64,000 nucleotides of DNA, taken from positions 1 through 64,000 of the forward strand of contig JANQNW010000018.1 of the NCBI GenBank assembly GCA_028279375.1. The letters are read 5' to 3'. This stretch comes from Phycisphaerales bacterium (lineage in GTDB: Bacteria; Planctomycetota; Phycisphaerae; Phycisphaerales; UBA1924). A program made the translations under genes and the position numbers. Under the pieces are notes generated by a model. The model was not told the origin of the DNA, did no database searches, and was given only the letters and a program-made list of their open reading frames with translations. Below, piece after piece: positions 8,365 through 16,834 of the stretch. Position 1 is the stretch's first letter; each line of letters starts with the position of its first letter.

Positions 8365-9534
8365 ATGCGTGATCCAAGACATGCCAAGCTGGCGGATGTG
8401 CTCGTTCGCCATTCCGTCCACATCAAGAAAGGCGATGTCGTCGCGATCACTGGCGATCCGATTGCATTCCCTCTCATTCGCGCCGCCTACGAGCGCGTGC
8501 TCGAGGCCGGGGGGCATCCCTATTGGGCCGTCATGTCCAATGATCTGGTGGACTCCTTCTACGCGCATGCAACGGAGGAGCAACTCAGATTCGAACCGCC
8601 CATGCGCGCACATGAGGTGGAAACGGTGGATGCGTACATCCGCTTCATCTCCGACACCAACACACGCGCTCTTTCGAATGTCGATCCTGGGAAGCAAGCG
8701 ATTGTCTCCGCCGCCCGTCAGCCGTTCTTCAAGCGATTCCTCGAGCGCGCAAACGCAGACGAACTCCAGTGGGTCCTCACGCAGGCGCCGACAGAAGCAG
8801 CCGCTCAGGACGCCGAGATGAGTCTTGAGGAATACGAGGACTTCGTCTTCAGAGCATGCTTGCTGGATTTGGACGATCCCGTCGGCGCCTGGCAGGAAAT
8901 TCGCGCGCGACAACAGCGGCTCGTTGACTGGTTGAATGAACGCAAAGAGGTTCGATTCCGTTGCCCAGCCCAGGATGGCTCAACGGAGGTCTCCAGCGGC
9001 GCCACTGATCTGACCGTCAATGTCGATGGGGCTACATGGATCAACTGCTTCGGCGACAACAACTTCCCTGATGGGGAGGTCTTTGCCGGTCCGCAAGGCG
9101 TTGACGGCGTCGTGCATTACAACCTCCCGGCCGTCTATAACGGCCGCGAAGTCGATGGCATTCGTCTCGAGTTTCGCGACGGGAAGGTCGTGGACGCTTC
9201 CGCGATCAAGAACGAGAACTTCCTTCTCAGCATGCTGGAGCTGGACGCCGGCGCTCGCGTGCTCGGCGAGATCGCAATCGGCACGAACTATGCGATCCAG
9301 AAGTTCACGCGCAACACACTCTTCGACGAGAAGATCGGCGGCACGTTCCATGCGGCTGTCGGCGCCGGTTACCCCGACAGCGGATCGACGAACGAGTCTG
9401 GTCTGCACTGGGACATGGTGAATGACATGCGCCCGCACGCGCGCGTCAGCGGCGCAGAGATCAGCGCAGATGGGGAGATCATCCATCGCGACGGCGTCTT
9501 CACCCGCGACGAGTGGCCGAGACCGGTCGCGTAA
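8365..9534 (+). CDS. M29-family aminopeptidase
   Basis: A 389-residue metallo-aminopeptidase of the thermophilic AmpS/AmpT/PepS family (MEROPS M29), cytoplasmic and without a signal peptide. Recognisable features are GDVVAITGDP near the N-terminus, NFPDGEVFAGP, GEIAIGTNYAIQ, LFDEKIGGTFHAAVG and SGLHWDMVNDM, which contain the conserved Glu, His and Asp residues that hold the two metal ions. Its length is close to the family norm of about 410. It follows lipB by about 60 bp and may share its transcript. It removes N-terminal residues from peptides. Confidence 0.92.
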   Translation: MRDPRHAKLADVLVRHSVHIKKGDVVAITGDPIAFPLIRAAYERVLEAGGHPYWAVMSNDLVDSFYAHATEEQLRFEPPMRAHEVETVDAYIRFISDTNTRALSNVDPGKQAIVSAARQPFFKRFLERANADELQWVLTQAPTEAAAQDAEMSLEEYEDFVFRACLLDLDDPVGAWQEIRARQQRLVDWLNERKEVRFRCPAQDGSTEVSSGATDLTVNVDGATWINCFGDNNFPDGEVFAGPQGVDGVVHYNLPAVYNGREVDGIRLEFRDGKVVDASAIKNENFLLSMLELDAGARVLGEIAIGTNYAIQKFTRNTLFDEKIGGTFHAAVGAGYPDSGSTNESGLHWDMVNDMRPHARVSGAEISADGEIIHRDGVFTRDEWPRPVA

Positions 9535-9546
9535 GAGAATCCCGCG

Positions 9547-10548
9547 CTACGGCCGCCAGAGGTAGTACGCGCCAGGCTCGAGCAGAACAGCGTCCAGCGC
9601 GCGCGTCGCGCTCGACGGCGCATTCTCCGTGTCAGCGTGTGCCAGCGGCGAATAGGGCGTCTCCGGCGCCTTCGGCAACCTGTGATATGCCACGAGCCTC
9701 GCGCGCGAGAGGCCCGTCAGCGATTTGGCGCGCTCGAACGCGTCGCGGAGATCACCGAGACTGTCAACCAATCCGATCTCAGCGGCCTGGTGGCCGGACA
9801 TGATGCGCCCGTCGATCGCCCACCCGTTCGACTCCGCGGAGAACTCGCTCCGTCGATCCTCCACGAGTGATCGAAATCGAACGTAGTACTCGTCCACGAG
9901 TCCCTGCAGAATCGCGTACTGCCCCTCCTGCATGGGCGTGAGCGGGCTGGCCATGTCCTTGTTGTCGCCACTTGTGACAGCGCGTGGCTTGACCCCGATC
10001 ATCGAGAGACCCTCAGAGATATTGATGGTCTGGATCAGGACGCCGATCGATGCGGTGATCGTGGTCGGATGGGCGACGATCTCGTCACATCCGAGCGCGA
10101 TGTAGTAGCCGCCACTTGCCGCAACCTCGCCCATCGACGCGATCACGGGTTTGCCGGTCTTCTCGCGGAATCGCACGATCTCGGAGTGCATGATGTCGCT
10201 CCCGGTCACCGTGCCGCCTGGCGAGTTGATTCGGATGATCACTGCTCGCACATTCGGATCGCGCTCGGCTCGCTCCAGGCGCTCGAAGAGTTCGCTCACT
10301 GGATTCGGCCCGCTTCCGAGGATGGCCTCGCTCGGGGCGTCCGCGATGAGGCCGTCGACGCGAATCAGCGCGATCTTGCCGGCGTCGCCGCCGCCGGGGT
10401 CCTTGAGGACGGTCGCCTCGCGAAGCTCAGGTTGCGCCGTGCTGACGTCCACAACGAATCGCGTCGGCAGGCACCCCGTGAGGGCCCCGAGCAATGAGAG
10501 GCCGAGCAGGGCGGTCAAGAAGCTGGCCAGCAGACCCGGTCGGCGCAC
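9547..10548 (-). CDS. sppA: Signal peptide peptidase SppA-type S49 protease, predicted lipoprotein
   Basis: The core has DPNVRAVIIRINSPGGTV, the nucleophile serine in GEVAASGGYYIA and the catalytic lysine in TSGDNKDMASPLT, as in short (one-domain) SppA/SohB-type proteases. The frame is open to an ATG at 10683, but a GTG at 10548 gives VRRPGLLASFLTALLGLSL followed by GALTGC, a textbook lipoprotein signal with the lipobox cysteine. It also stops the gene from overlapping rsmH. The 333-residue product would sit at the membrane and degrade leftover signal peptides or other membrane proteins. It is divergent from rsmH with about 46 bp between the chosen starts. Confidence 0.85.
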   Translation of the reverse strand: MRRPGLLASFLTALLGLSLLGALTGCLPTRFVVDVSTAQPELREATVLKDPGGGDAGKIALIRVDGLIADAPSEAILGSGPNPVSELFERLERAERDPNVRAVIIRINSPGGTVTGSDIMHSEIVRFREKTGKPVIASMGEVAASGGYYIALGCDEIVAHPTTITASIGVLIQTINISEGLSMIGVKPRAVTSGDNKDMASPLTPMQEGQYAILQGLVDEYYVRFRSLVEDRRSEFSAESNGWAIDGRIMSGHQAAEIGLVDSLGDLRDAFERAKSLTGLSRARLVAYHRLPKAPETPYSPLAHADTENAPSSATRALDAVLLEPGAYYLWRP

Positions 10549-10594
10549 CCAGGTGTCGTTCGCAGTCGTCTTTGAGTGCGGGTACTTTCCGCTC

Positions 10595-11530
10595 GTGACG
10601 GCGAGCGGACATACATCGGTGCTGCTGGAGGCCACGGTGTCTCTCCTGTCCCCTGGGCCGGGGGAGACCGTTCTCGACTGCACAGTTGGCCTCGGCGGAC
10701 ATGCGGAGGCCCTGGCTGCTCATATCGGCTCCACGGGAGTCCTCGTGATCAATGATGTCGATCAGGGCAACCTCCAGAGGGCCGTTTCTCGCCTCGAGGC
10801 GCTCCCAGGGAGCCCGCGGGTTGTCTCTCTGCACGGCAACTTCGCCGAGGCGCCCCGGAAGCTGATGGAACTGGGGCTGGCCGCAGACGTCGTGCTCGCG
10901 GATCTTGGCTTCGCCTCGAATCAGATGGACGACCCATCGCGCGGATTCAGCTTCCGGCGGGAAGGGCCGCTCGATATGCGACTTGGGCAGGCGGTGGGGC
11001 GAACGGCGGCTGACCTCGTCAACGCCCTCAGCGAGCAGGAGCTTTCGGAGCTCATCAGGGACTTCGGTGAGGAGCGTCGGCACCGGCAGGTGGCTCGAAA
11101 ACTTGTGGAGGCCCGAAAGACCGCGCCGATAGAGACCACGGCTCAGCTTGCTGATCTCGTTCGATCCGTTGTCCGGCGCAGTCCACATGGGGCCGGTATT
11201 GACCCCGCTACGCGTACCTTCCAGGCGCTACGAATCGCGGTGAACGACGAAATCGCCTGTCTCGAGTCGTTGCTCGAATCAGTCCGTCGAGCGGTGTCCG
11301 GAAGAGAAGCCGGAGGCGGCGGGCCGAGTTGGCTGAATCCAGGAGCGCGCGTCGGCGTGATCAGTTTCCATTCACTCGAAGACCGGCCGGTCAAGAAGCT
11401 CTTCAGCGAGCTCGTTGATCGCGGCCTCGCCTCGACCCTGGCAAGGAAGCCGGTCGAGGCCGACGACGTGGAGGTGAACGCCAACCCCAGAGCACGCTCC
11501 GCGAAGTTGAGAGCAATCAGAGTGAACTAG
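10595..11530 (+). CDS. rsmH: 16S rRNA (cytosine1402-N4)-methyltransferase
   Basis: RsmH (MraW) methylates C1402 of 16S rRNA at the P site. The frame is open far upstream, but family members begin just before the HTSVLLEATV motif, and a GTG at 10595 (VTASGHTSVLLE) provides that start. The 311-residue product has the SAM-binding DCTVGLGGHAEAL, the DLGFASNQMDDPSRGFSF motif, and the C-terminal ISFHSLEDRPVKKLF and NPRARSAKLRAI signatures. It opens a small operon with LysM, FtsL-like and penicillin-binding protein genes, the place rsmH occupies in division/cell-wall clusters. Confidence 0.93.
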   Translation: MTASGHTSVLLEATVSLLSPGPGETVLDCTVGLGGHAEALAAHIGSTGVLVINDVDQGNLQRAVSRLEALPGSPRVVSLHGNFAEAPRKLMELGLAADVVLADLGFASNQMDDPSRGFSFRREGPLDMRLGQAVGRTAADLVNALSEQELSELIRDFGEERRHRQVARKLVEARKTAPIETTAQLADLVRSVVRRSPHGAGIDPATRTFQALRIAVNDEIACLESLLESVRRAVSGREAGGGGPSWLNPGARVGVISFHSLEDRPVKKLFSELVDRGLASTLARKPVEADDVEVNANPRARSAKLRAIRVN

Positions 11531-11638
11531 GCGTTTGCGAGGCGAACTCGCGACGCTGGCGGCGCCGCCGCCGACATGATGTGTGAGCCAGAGTGGTTCA
11601 CAAACGACGTGAAGGCAGTATGCAGGGACGCAACGCCG

Positions 11639-12484
11639 ATGACGCGTGAACAGAAACTCGCACTTCTGATGGGCTTTGCCCTCGTTCTTGTAGTCGCCGT
11701 TCTTGTTTCTGACCATCTCTCGAGCGCAAGCCGCGCAGAGTTGGGATCGATCGTCGCCGAGGCCGAGCTTCCGGTGGGCAGCTCGGACGAGGCGGTGCCT
11801 GATCCGATCGATCAGTCGTTCGCGTCGAACGCGCGTCCGATGGTCTTCGGACGCGAGCCCGAGCCAACGCCTCAGCAGGCTGTCGCATCGAGATCGGCGG
11901 GTGACGCTCTGCGTGACGCCATCGCCGCCGGCGCCGACGAGAGCGAGACCTCGACACCGCTGGCGACGAGAATCCGCCAGTCGATGTCGAGCATGCCGAC
12001 CGCGGCTCAGACAGATCGATCGGCGTCTTCTGCGAAGGAAGAGCCCAAGGCGCGGGTCTCGACGCACCCGGCGTCCCGGCGGTACACAGTCCGTGAGAAC
12101 GACTCACTCTGGAGAATTGCGGCCCGGGAATACGGCGATGGCCACCTGCATTCACGGCTCGCCGCCTACAACGCAGGGCGAATCGGCGACGATGGCGAGA
12201 TTCTCGTCGGCTCTGAGCTTCTCATCCCCTCTCGGGCTGAGCTCGAGAGCGGCGCTCCGGGGCCGCGCGAACGCGCGCTCTCAAAGCGGGAGTTGCCCAA
12301 GCGCGAGAGCGCATCGAAGATCCGTCGATACACGGTCAAGCGTGGAGACACGCTCGGAGAGATCGCAGCGTCCCTTCTCGGCTCCGCCAAGCGGTGGCCG
12401 GAGATCGTTGATTTGAACGCAGACGTCATCGACGATCCGGAGAGTGTTCCGGTCGGCGCCGTCCTGAAGATCCCCGCTCGCTGA
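11639..12484 (+). CDS. Membrane-anchored protein with two LysM domains
   Basis: ATG 11639 has GGGA about 11 bases upstream and gives MTREQKLALLMGFALVLVVA, a single N-terminal membrane anchor; an earlier ATG at 11576 would put 21 unlikely residues before it. The 281-residue protein then has a low-complexity linker rich in Ala, Ser and Glu (about residues 30-140) and two LysM domains, one from YTVRENDSLWRIAAREYG and one from YTVKRGDTLGEIAASLLG. LysM domains bind the glycan of peptidoglycan. Its position between rsmH and the FtsL-like gene is unusual, and suggests a role at sites of cell-wall growth. Confidence 0.85.
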   Translation: MTREQKLALLMGFALVLVVAVLVSDHLSSASRAELGSIVAEAELPVGSSDEAVPDPIDQSFASNARPMVFGREPEPTPQQAVASRSAGDALRDAIAAGADESETSTPLATRIRQSMSSMPTAAQTDRSASSAKEEPKARVSTHPASRRYTVRENDSLWRIAAREYGDGHLHSRLAAYNAGRIGDDGEILVGSELLIPSRAELESGAPGPRERALSKRELPKRESASKIRRYTVKRGDTLGEIAASLLGSAKRWPEIVDLNADVIDDPESVPVGAVLKIPAR

Positions 12485-12515
12485 CATCCCTCACACGCAC
12501 TTGGGAGACGCGAGC

Positions 12516-12833
12516 GTGGTCGCCAAACTCATCGCCATCATCATGACTTGCGCCGCCGTCGGCTCGACGACGCTCGCCGTCCGCCAGCAGACGCTCGTCG
12601 CGGCGAACACGATGATCGACATTCACCGAACACTGGAGCGCCAGGAGGAGGCTCTCTGGAGACTCCATTGCGAGATTACCTCTCGCACGAGGCCCTCGAC
12701 CGTTTTGCTCGCGATCGGTGACGAGAACACGCACAACGAGGTTCTCTTCGACTGGTGCCGCACAGACTTCGACCCCACATCCGAAGCGGCATGGCCCGGT
12801 GAATCTAAAGAGCAGCCGGGCGAGTCAAGTTGA
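12516..12833 (+). CDS. Small single-pass coiled-coil protein, FtsL-like by position and architecture
   Basis: A GTG at 12516 follows GGGAG at 12503-12507 with good spacing; a TTG at 12501 is a weaker alternative. The 105-residue product has a short cytoplasmic start, one membrane helix (about residues 3-22) and a predicted coiled coil (RQQTLVAANTMIDIHRTLER onward), then an acidic tail. It sits directly before the class B penicillin-binding protein, whose start overlaps its stop by four bases. FtsL has this architecture and this place in division clusters but very low sequence conservation, so the call rests on context. No sequence motif proves it. Confidence 0.55.
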   Translation: MVAKLIAIIMTCAAVGSTTLAVRQQTLVAANTMIDIHRTLERQEEALWRLHCEITSRTRPSTVLLAIGDENTHNEVLFDWCRTDFDPTSEAAWPGESKEQPGESS

Positions 12834-14773
12834 CGAACAAGGACGCTCAAGACCGGGGAGCGCTCACCGCGCCGATCCTGCCGGAGGAGTTCCGGAATGA
12901 GCAGCGCGAGCGCTCGGAGCGTGTCGGGACAATCGCTCTTGTCGCCATCACACTGGCGCTCGTCTTCGTCACTGTTCGCGTGGGCCAACTCCAGATGGCG
13001 CCGGGCGAGCCGATCGAATCTCGAATGAGCGACCGAGCCACAGGGAGGGCAGAACTCGCGAGGCGCGGTCAGATCCTGGATCGACGCGGAAGGACCCTCG
13101 CGGCAACGCGCGCCGGCCGGCGTCTCTTCGTAGATCCGATGCACTTCCCCAAGCCCTACGACGAGTCCATTGTCGGCCTCTGCGCGGCGCTTTCTCTCGA
13201 CACTGATCTTGTCGGCTCGCGCATCATGCGCGCGATCTCAGAGAATCACGCGCGCCGAGGCTCGGATCGAGCACTGATCCGCTACGTGCGCATACCCGGT
13301 GTGCTGAATGATCGGCAGATTGCGAAGACAAGCGGACTCGGAATGCCGGGCGTCCATCTCGAGCGTGTTCGCGTACGCGAAGCGCCGAGCGGTGTCGCGC
13401 TCTCAGCGATCGTCGGGAAGGTCGGGATTGATCACAATGGACTGCTCGGCGCCGAGTACGCCTTTGAAGGCGCGCTCGAAGAATCCCGAGGAGAGATCAC
13501 GTACATCCACGACGCGCGCGGTCGTCCGCTCTGGCTGAATGCAAGCGGCCGTGAAGCGGCACGGCCCGGTGAGGATCTGAGGCTCAGTATCGACCTTGTT
13601 CTCCAGGAGATCGCGATCGAGGAACTCGAGCGCGGCATGGATGACGCGGACGCCGCAGGCGGCAGGCTCATCGCGATGGACCCTGCTTCAGGAGAGATCC
13701 TCGCGATGGTGGATCTCATCCGCGATCTCGGACTGCCGCGACTCGGATCGACGCCCGCCTCGCCCGACGGCGCGTCGAAGACGGCGAGGTATGACCCCGA
13801 GGTGCGCTACGCCACGATTCCGGAGGACCCGCGTCGCCTGGCGCATCCGTCGCTTGGCCGCAATCGGTGCGTCGAGGATGTCTACGAGCCGGGTTCAACG
13901 TTCAAACCGTACCTCTGGTCGGTCGTGACCGAACTTGGACTTGCCCAGGCACACGAGGAGTTCGACACCGAGGGCGGATTCTGGCGTACGGACTACGGCC
14001 GACCCATCAAGGACGTGGTGCAGCTCAAGAGGCAGTCCTGGCTCGACGTGCTCGTCAACTCCTCCAACATCGGCATGATCAAGGGCGTGGATCGCCTGTC
14101 GCACCGGCAGACGCAGGAAGCGATCCGGCGATTCGGATTCGGGTCTCCAAGCGGCGTCGGACTCCCCGGTGAGGCAGCAGGGCTCGTCACGAGTTCCGCA
14201 AAGTGGAGCAAGTACACGCAGACGAGTGTCTCCTTCGGGTACGAGGTCGCCGTGACGCCTGTGCAGATGATCCGGGCGTTTTCGACCTTCGCGCGTCCGT
14301 CGGACCTCGTCGGCACGATGGCGACGATTCGTCTGACCGCGTCGCCCTCTGACGATCCCTGGAAGCGCATGGTGCATCGCGTGCTTCCTGCCTGGACAGC
14401 GGATCTCGCCAAAGCCGGCATGGAGCAGGTCGGCGCCAAGGTTGATCGGAAGCTCGACGAGGCGGGCGTGATCGATCGCGATGCGCTGCGCTACGACATC
14501 TTCGGGAAATCAGGCACTGCGAGAGTGCCCCGTCCCGATGGCGGCGGCTACTTCGAGAATCAGTACTTCTCCAGTTTCGTCGCCGGAGCGCCGGTGCATG
14601 AACCGCGCATCGTCGTGCTGGTCGTCATCGACGACCCGGGCCCGGAGCGCGTCGCGTCGCGCACGCATTTCGGATCGCAGGTCGCGGGACCCGTTGTGCG
14701 CCGGTACGTTGAGCGCGCGCTCGCCTACATGGGAACGGCGCCGACGCGCCGCGATCTCGTTGCCGCACGCTGA
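12830..14773 (+). CDS. ftsI: Class B penicillin-binding protein, FtsI/PBP2-type transpeptidase
   Basis: A 647-residue peptidoglycan transpeptidase with a TTG start overlapping the previous gene. It has a cytoplasmic N-terminus, one membrane helix (about residues 35-52), a class B dimerisation region beginning RGQILDRRGRTLAATR, and the transpeptidase domain with the active-site EPGSTFKP (Ser near 356), the SSN triad (near 411) and KSGTAR (near 560). It crosslinks septal or side-wall peptidoglycan in the periplasm. No PASTA domain is present. The cluster ends here: murE, murF, mraY and ftsW do not follow. Confidence 0.92.
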   Translation: MTNKDAQDRGALTAPILPEEFRNEQRERSERVGTIALVAITLALVFVTVRVGQLQMAPGEPIESRMSDRATGRAELARRGQILDRRGRTLAATRAGRRLFVDPMHFPKPYDESIVGLCAALSLDTDLVGSRIMRAISENHARRGSDRALIRYVRIPGVLNDRQIAKTSGLGMPGVHLERVRVREAPSGVALSAIVGKVGIDHNGLLGAEYAFEGALEESRGEITYIHDARGRPLWLNASGREAARPGEDLRLSIDLVLQEIAIEELERGMDDADAAGGRLIAMDPASGEILAMVDLIRDLGLPRLGSTPASPDGASKTARYDPEVRYATIPEDPRRLAHPSLGRNRCVEDVYEPGSTFKPYLWSVVTELGLAQAHEEFDTEGGFWRTDYGRPIKDVVQLKRQSWLDVLVNSSNIGMIKGVDRLSHRQTQEAIRRFGFGSPSGVGLPGEAAGLVTSSAKWSKYTQTSVSFGYEVAVTPVQMIRAFSTFARPSDLVGTMATIRLTASPSDDPWKRMVHRVLPAWTADLAKAGMEQVGAKVDRKLDEAGVIDRDALRYDIFGKSGTARVPRPDGGGYFENQYFSSFVAGAPVHEPRIVVLVVIDDPGPERVASRTHFGSQVAGPVVRRYVERALAYMGTAPTRRDLVAAR

Positions 14774-14801
14774 GCGCGATCCCCGTTGAACTAACGCTGC
14801 G

Positions 14802-15656
14802 TTACGGGCAGAGGCCCCAGTTCCCGACCAGCGTCGAGAGATCGGTCGCTCCGACTGAGCCGTCTCGATTCAGATCAGCAGAGCAGGGGAACACGTCGAG
14901 CGCGCCGACTGTGCCGAAATCTCCGAGGAGCATCGCGAGATCGACGGCGCCGATGAAACCGTCGCCATCGAGATCGCCGCGGCCGACGCAGTTCTGAATG
15001 CGGAACTCGATATCTCGGAACCCGGCCTGCGCAGCCGTCCCACCCAAGAACCCCTCGCCGAACCCGCTGGCGCTCGCCAGGATTATCAGTTCATAATCTC
15101 CTGCGGGAAGAGGACCGGAGGTATCAATGGGACGCGTGTCGTCATTGCCATTCGATCTGCGATCGTAGACCACACCTGTCGAGAGGTTCACGAGTTCGAG
15201 ACTGGACTCGCCCAACTTGAAGTTTCCGCCGGAGAAGATTTCGCCGGTGAGTGTGAATGTTGAGTCGACGAGCACTCGGAAGGTGACATTGAAATCAGAT
15301 CGGCCTTCGCAGTCGGCGAGAGCGTCGACGTCGCCGCTCCCAGCCTCTGCGAAGACGCTTCCTGAGACGTTGAATCCGTCGATCAGGATCTCAGATTCCT
15401 GAGTGCCCTCCGCCGAGGAACTCGCGTCCGACACAGACGCCTCGGCGAGCGCCGTCGCGTCGAACAGCCCGGCCGTCATCGCGATCGCCGACGCAGAGTC
15501 CTCGTCGATCTCCTCGGTCATGAATCGCTCGGCGCTCGCGGATCCAGAAACGCTTCGCTCCTGGATCCGCAGCGAGAAGTAGCAGGAGGCCGTCGCGCTC
15601 GAGGCGACAGCCCCTGCGAGCGCGACGCTCGCGATCATCGTCGTGAATCGATTCAT
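14802..15656 (-). CDS. Secreted protein with C-terminal dockerin-like repeats (paralog 1)
   Basis: From ATG 15656 the 284-residue product has a signal peptide (MNRFTTMIASVALAGAVASS, cleavage after ATA-like residues) and a unique N-terminal region of about 200 residues rich in Ser, Ala and Asp. Its C-terminus has two calcium-binding-like repeats, GDLDGDGFIGAVDLAMLLGD and ADLNRDGSVGATDLSTLVGN, separated by about 25 residues. Such repeats are typical of exported Phycisphaerae proteins, and their role (anchoring or sorting) is not established. It is a diverged tandem copy of the gene at 15815-16657. The longer open frame reaching 15932 would overlap that neighbour and is rejected. Confidence 0.8.
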   Translation of the reverse strand: MNRFTTMIASVALAGAVASSATASCYFSLRIQERSVSGSASAERFMTEEIDEDSASAIAMTAGLFDATALAEASVSDASSSAEGTQESEILIDGFNVSGSVFAEAGSGDVDALADCEGRSDFNVTFRVLVDSTFTLTGEIFSGGNFKLGESSLELVNLSTGVVYDRRSNGNDDTRPIDTSGPLPAGDYELIILASASGFGEGFLGGTAAQAGFRDIEFRIQNCVGRGDLDGDGFIGAVDLAMLLGDFGTVGALDVFPCSADLNRDGSVGATDLSTLVGNWGLCP

Positions 15657-15814
15657 GTTGCCAGACCTCATCTCTCTCTGATCAACTCCGACTCGCCGAT
15701 TCGGCCCCACACGATCTGGGCGCGTTCGCCACGACGCGCCGTCTAATCGAGCGTAGCACAGACAATTCGACGCGAAACAGAGATCTCGCCAGATGGCGCT
15801 CGGAACTGGACTGC

Positions 15815-16657
15815 CTAGGGGCAGAGACCCCAACTCCCGATGAGTGTCGAAAGATCGCTGGATCCGACGACGCCGTCCTTGTCGAGATCCGCCGGGCACG
15901 GAATTGCGCCGAGACATCCGGGTGATCCCCACAAACCGATCAGGATCGCGAGGTCGCTTGCGCCGACGACGCCATCACCATCGAGGTCGCCGCGCCCGAC
16001 ACAGTTGAGCACACGAAACTGCATCTCGAAGTACTCGGCGAACGCGAACTCGGAGGAGAACCCGCTTCCGAACGCGGAACCTTCGGCGCGGAAGCGCAGC
16101 TCATAGTTGCCGGAAGGCAGGGGCCCTGACTCGTTGATCGGAACGACCTCCGCAGGACCGAATGCGAACGCGTCGAACACCAGTCCAGTTGAGAGGTTGA
16201 CGAGCGCGACCTCCGCGATGCCGTTGTCGGTCGCCGAGATCTCCCCCGTGAGCGTGAACGTCGAGTCGGCGCCGACGCTGAAGGTGATCTTGCACTCTGA
16301 CTGGCCGGATCCCTCGGCGCTTCCGTCGAAGTCAAAGCTCTCGCCCGTGGCGAAGGCGCTACCTGAGGCGTTGATTCCATCAATCAGGATTGTGGAGTCC
16401 TGCGTGCCCCCACCGGTTCCGAGCGCGGTCGAGACCTCCGCCTGGGCAGAGGCGCCGGTGTTGAATGGACCGGCATCCGGCGCCATGGCCGAGTCTGAGT
16501 CTGAATCGAACTCCTTGAGCAGGAAGTCGTCGGCCGAAGCGAACGCGGAGATCGTCCGATCCTGCGTCAGGAGTGTGAAGTTGTTTGATGCTTGGGCGCT
16601 CGCAGATGCTCCGCCCGCGAGAAGAAGCACGAATCCGATCCGTCCGAACGCTCTCAT
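15815..16657 (-). CDS. Secreted protein with C-terminal dockerin-like repeats (paralog 2)
   Basis: A 280-residue paralog of the downstream gene. It has a signal peptide (MRAFGRIGFVLLLAGGASAS), the same N-terminal opening pattern (SNNFTLLTQDRTISAFASAD compared with SCYFSLRIQERSVSGSASAE), a shared motif FTLTGEI...LVNLSTG, and two repeats, GDLDGDGVVGASDLAILIGL and ADLDKDGVVGSSDLSTLIGS, ending GLCP like its neighbour. The shared cysteine before the repeats (LNCVGRGD in this gene, QNCVGRGD in the other) may pair with the C-terminal CP. The pair arose by tandem duplication. Function unknown. Confidence 0.8.
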   Translation of the reverse strand: MRAFGRIGFVLLLAGGASASAQASNNFTLLTQDRTISAFASADDFLLKEFDSDSDSAMAPDAGPFNTGASAQAEVSTALGTGGGTQDSTILIDGINASGSAFATGESFDFDGSAEGSGQSECKITFSVGADSTFTLTGEISATDNGIAEVALVNLSTGLVFDAFAFGPAEVVPINESGPLPSGNYELRFRAEGSAFGSGFSSEFAFAEYFEMQFRVLNCVGRGDLDGDGVVGASDLAILIGLWGSPGCLGAIPCPADLDKDGVVGSSDLSTLIGSWGLCP

Positions 16658-16834
16658 CTTGTCCCTCCCGATGACACTGCCAGGCGTGTTTGATTCGGGC
16701 GTCCCCGGCCCATGATGACTCTCAGCCTACGGGGTGGACGCCTCGAACTCCTCACCAATTACGCGAAGTCCATTGTGAGAATTCACGCATATTCGAAACT
16801 GGCCAATAGACGCCACCTTGGCGATGATGGGCGC

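Noticed and set aside
10151-10594. An N-terminal extension of RsmH in the long open frame
   Set aside because: It would run over most of the SppA-coding region on the other strand and precede the family's normal start.
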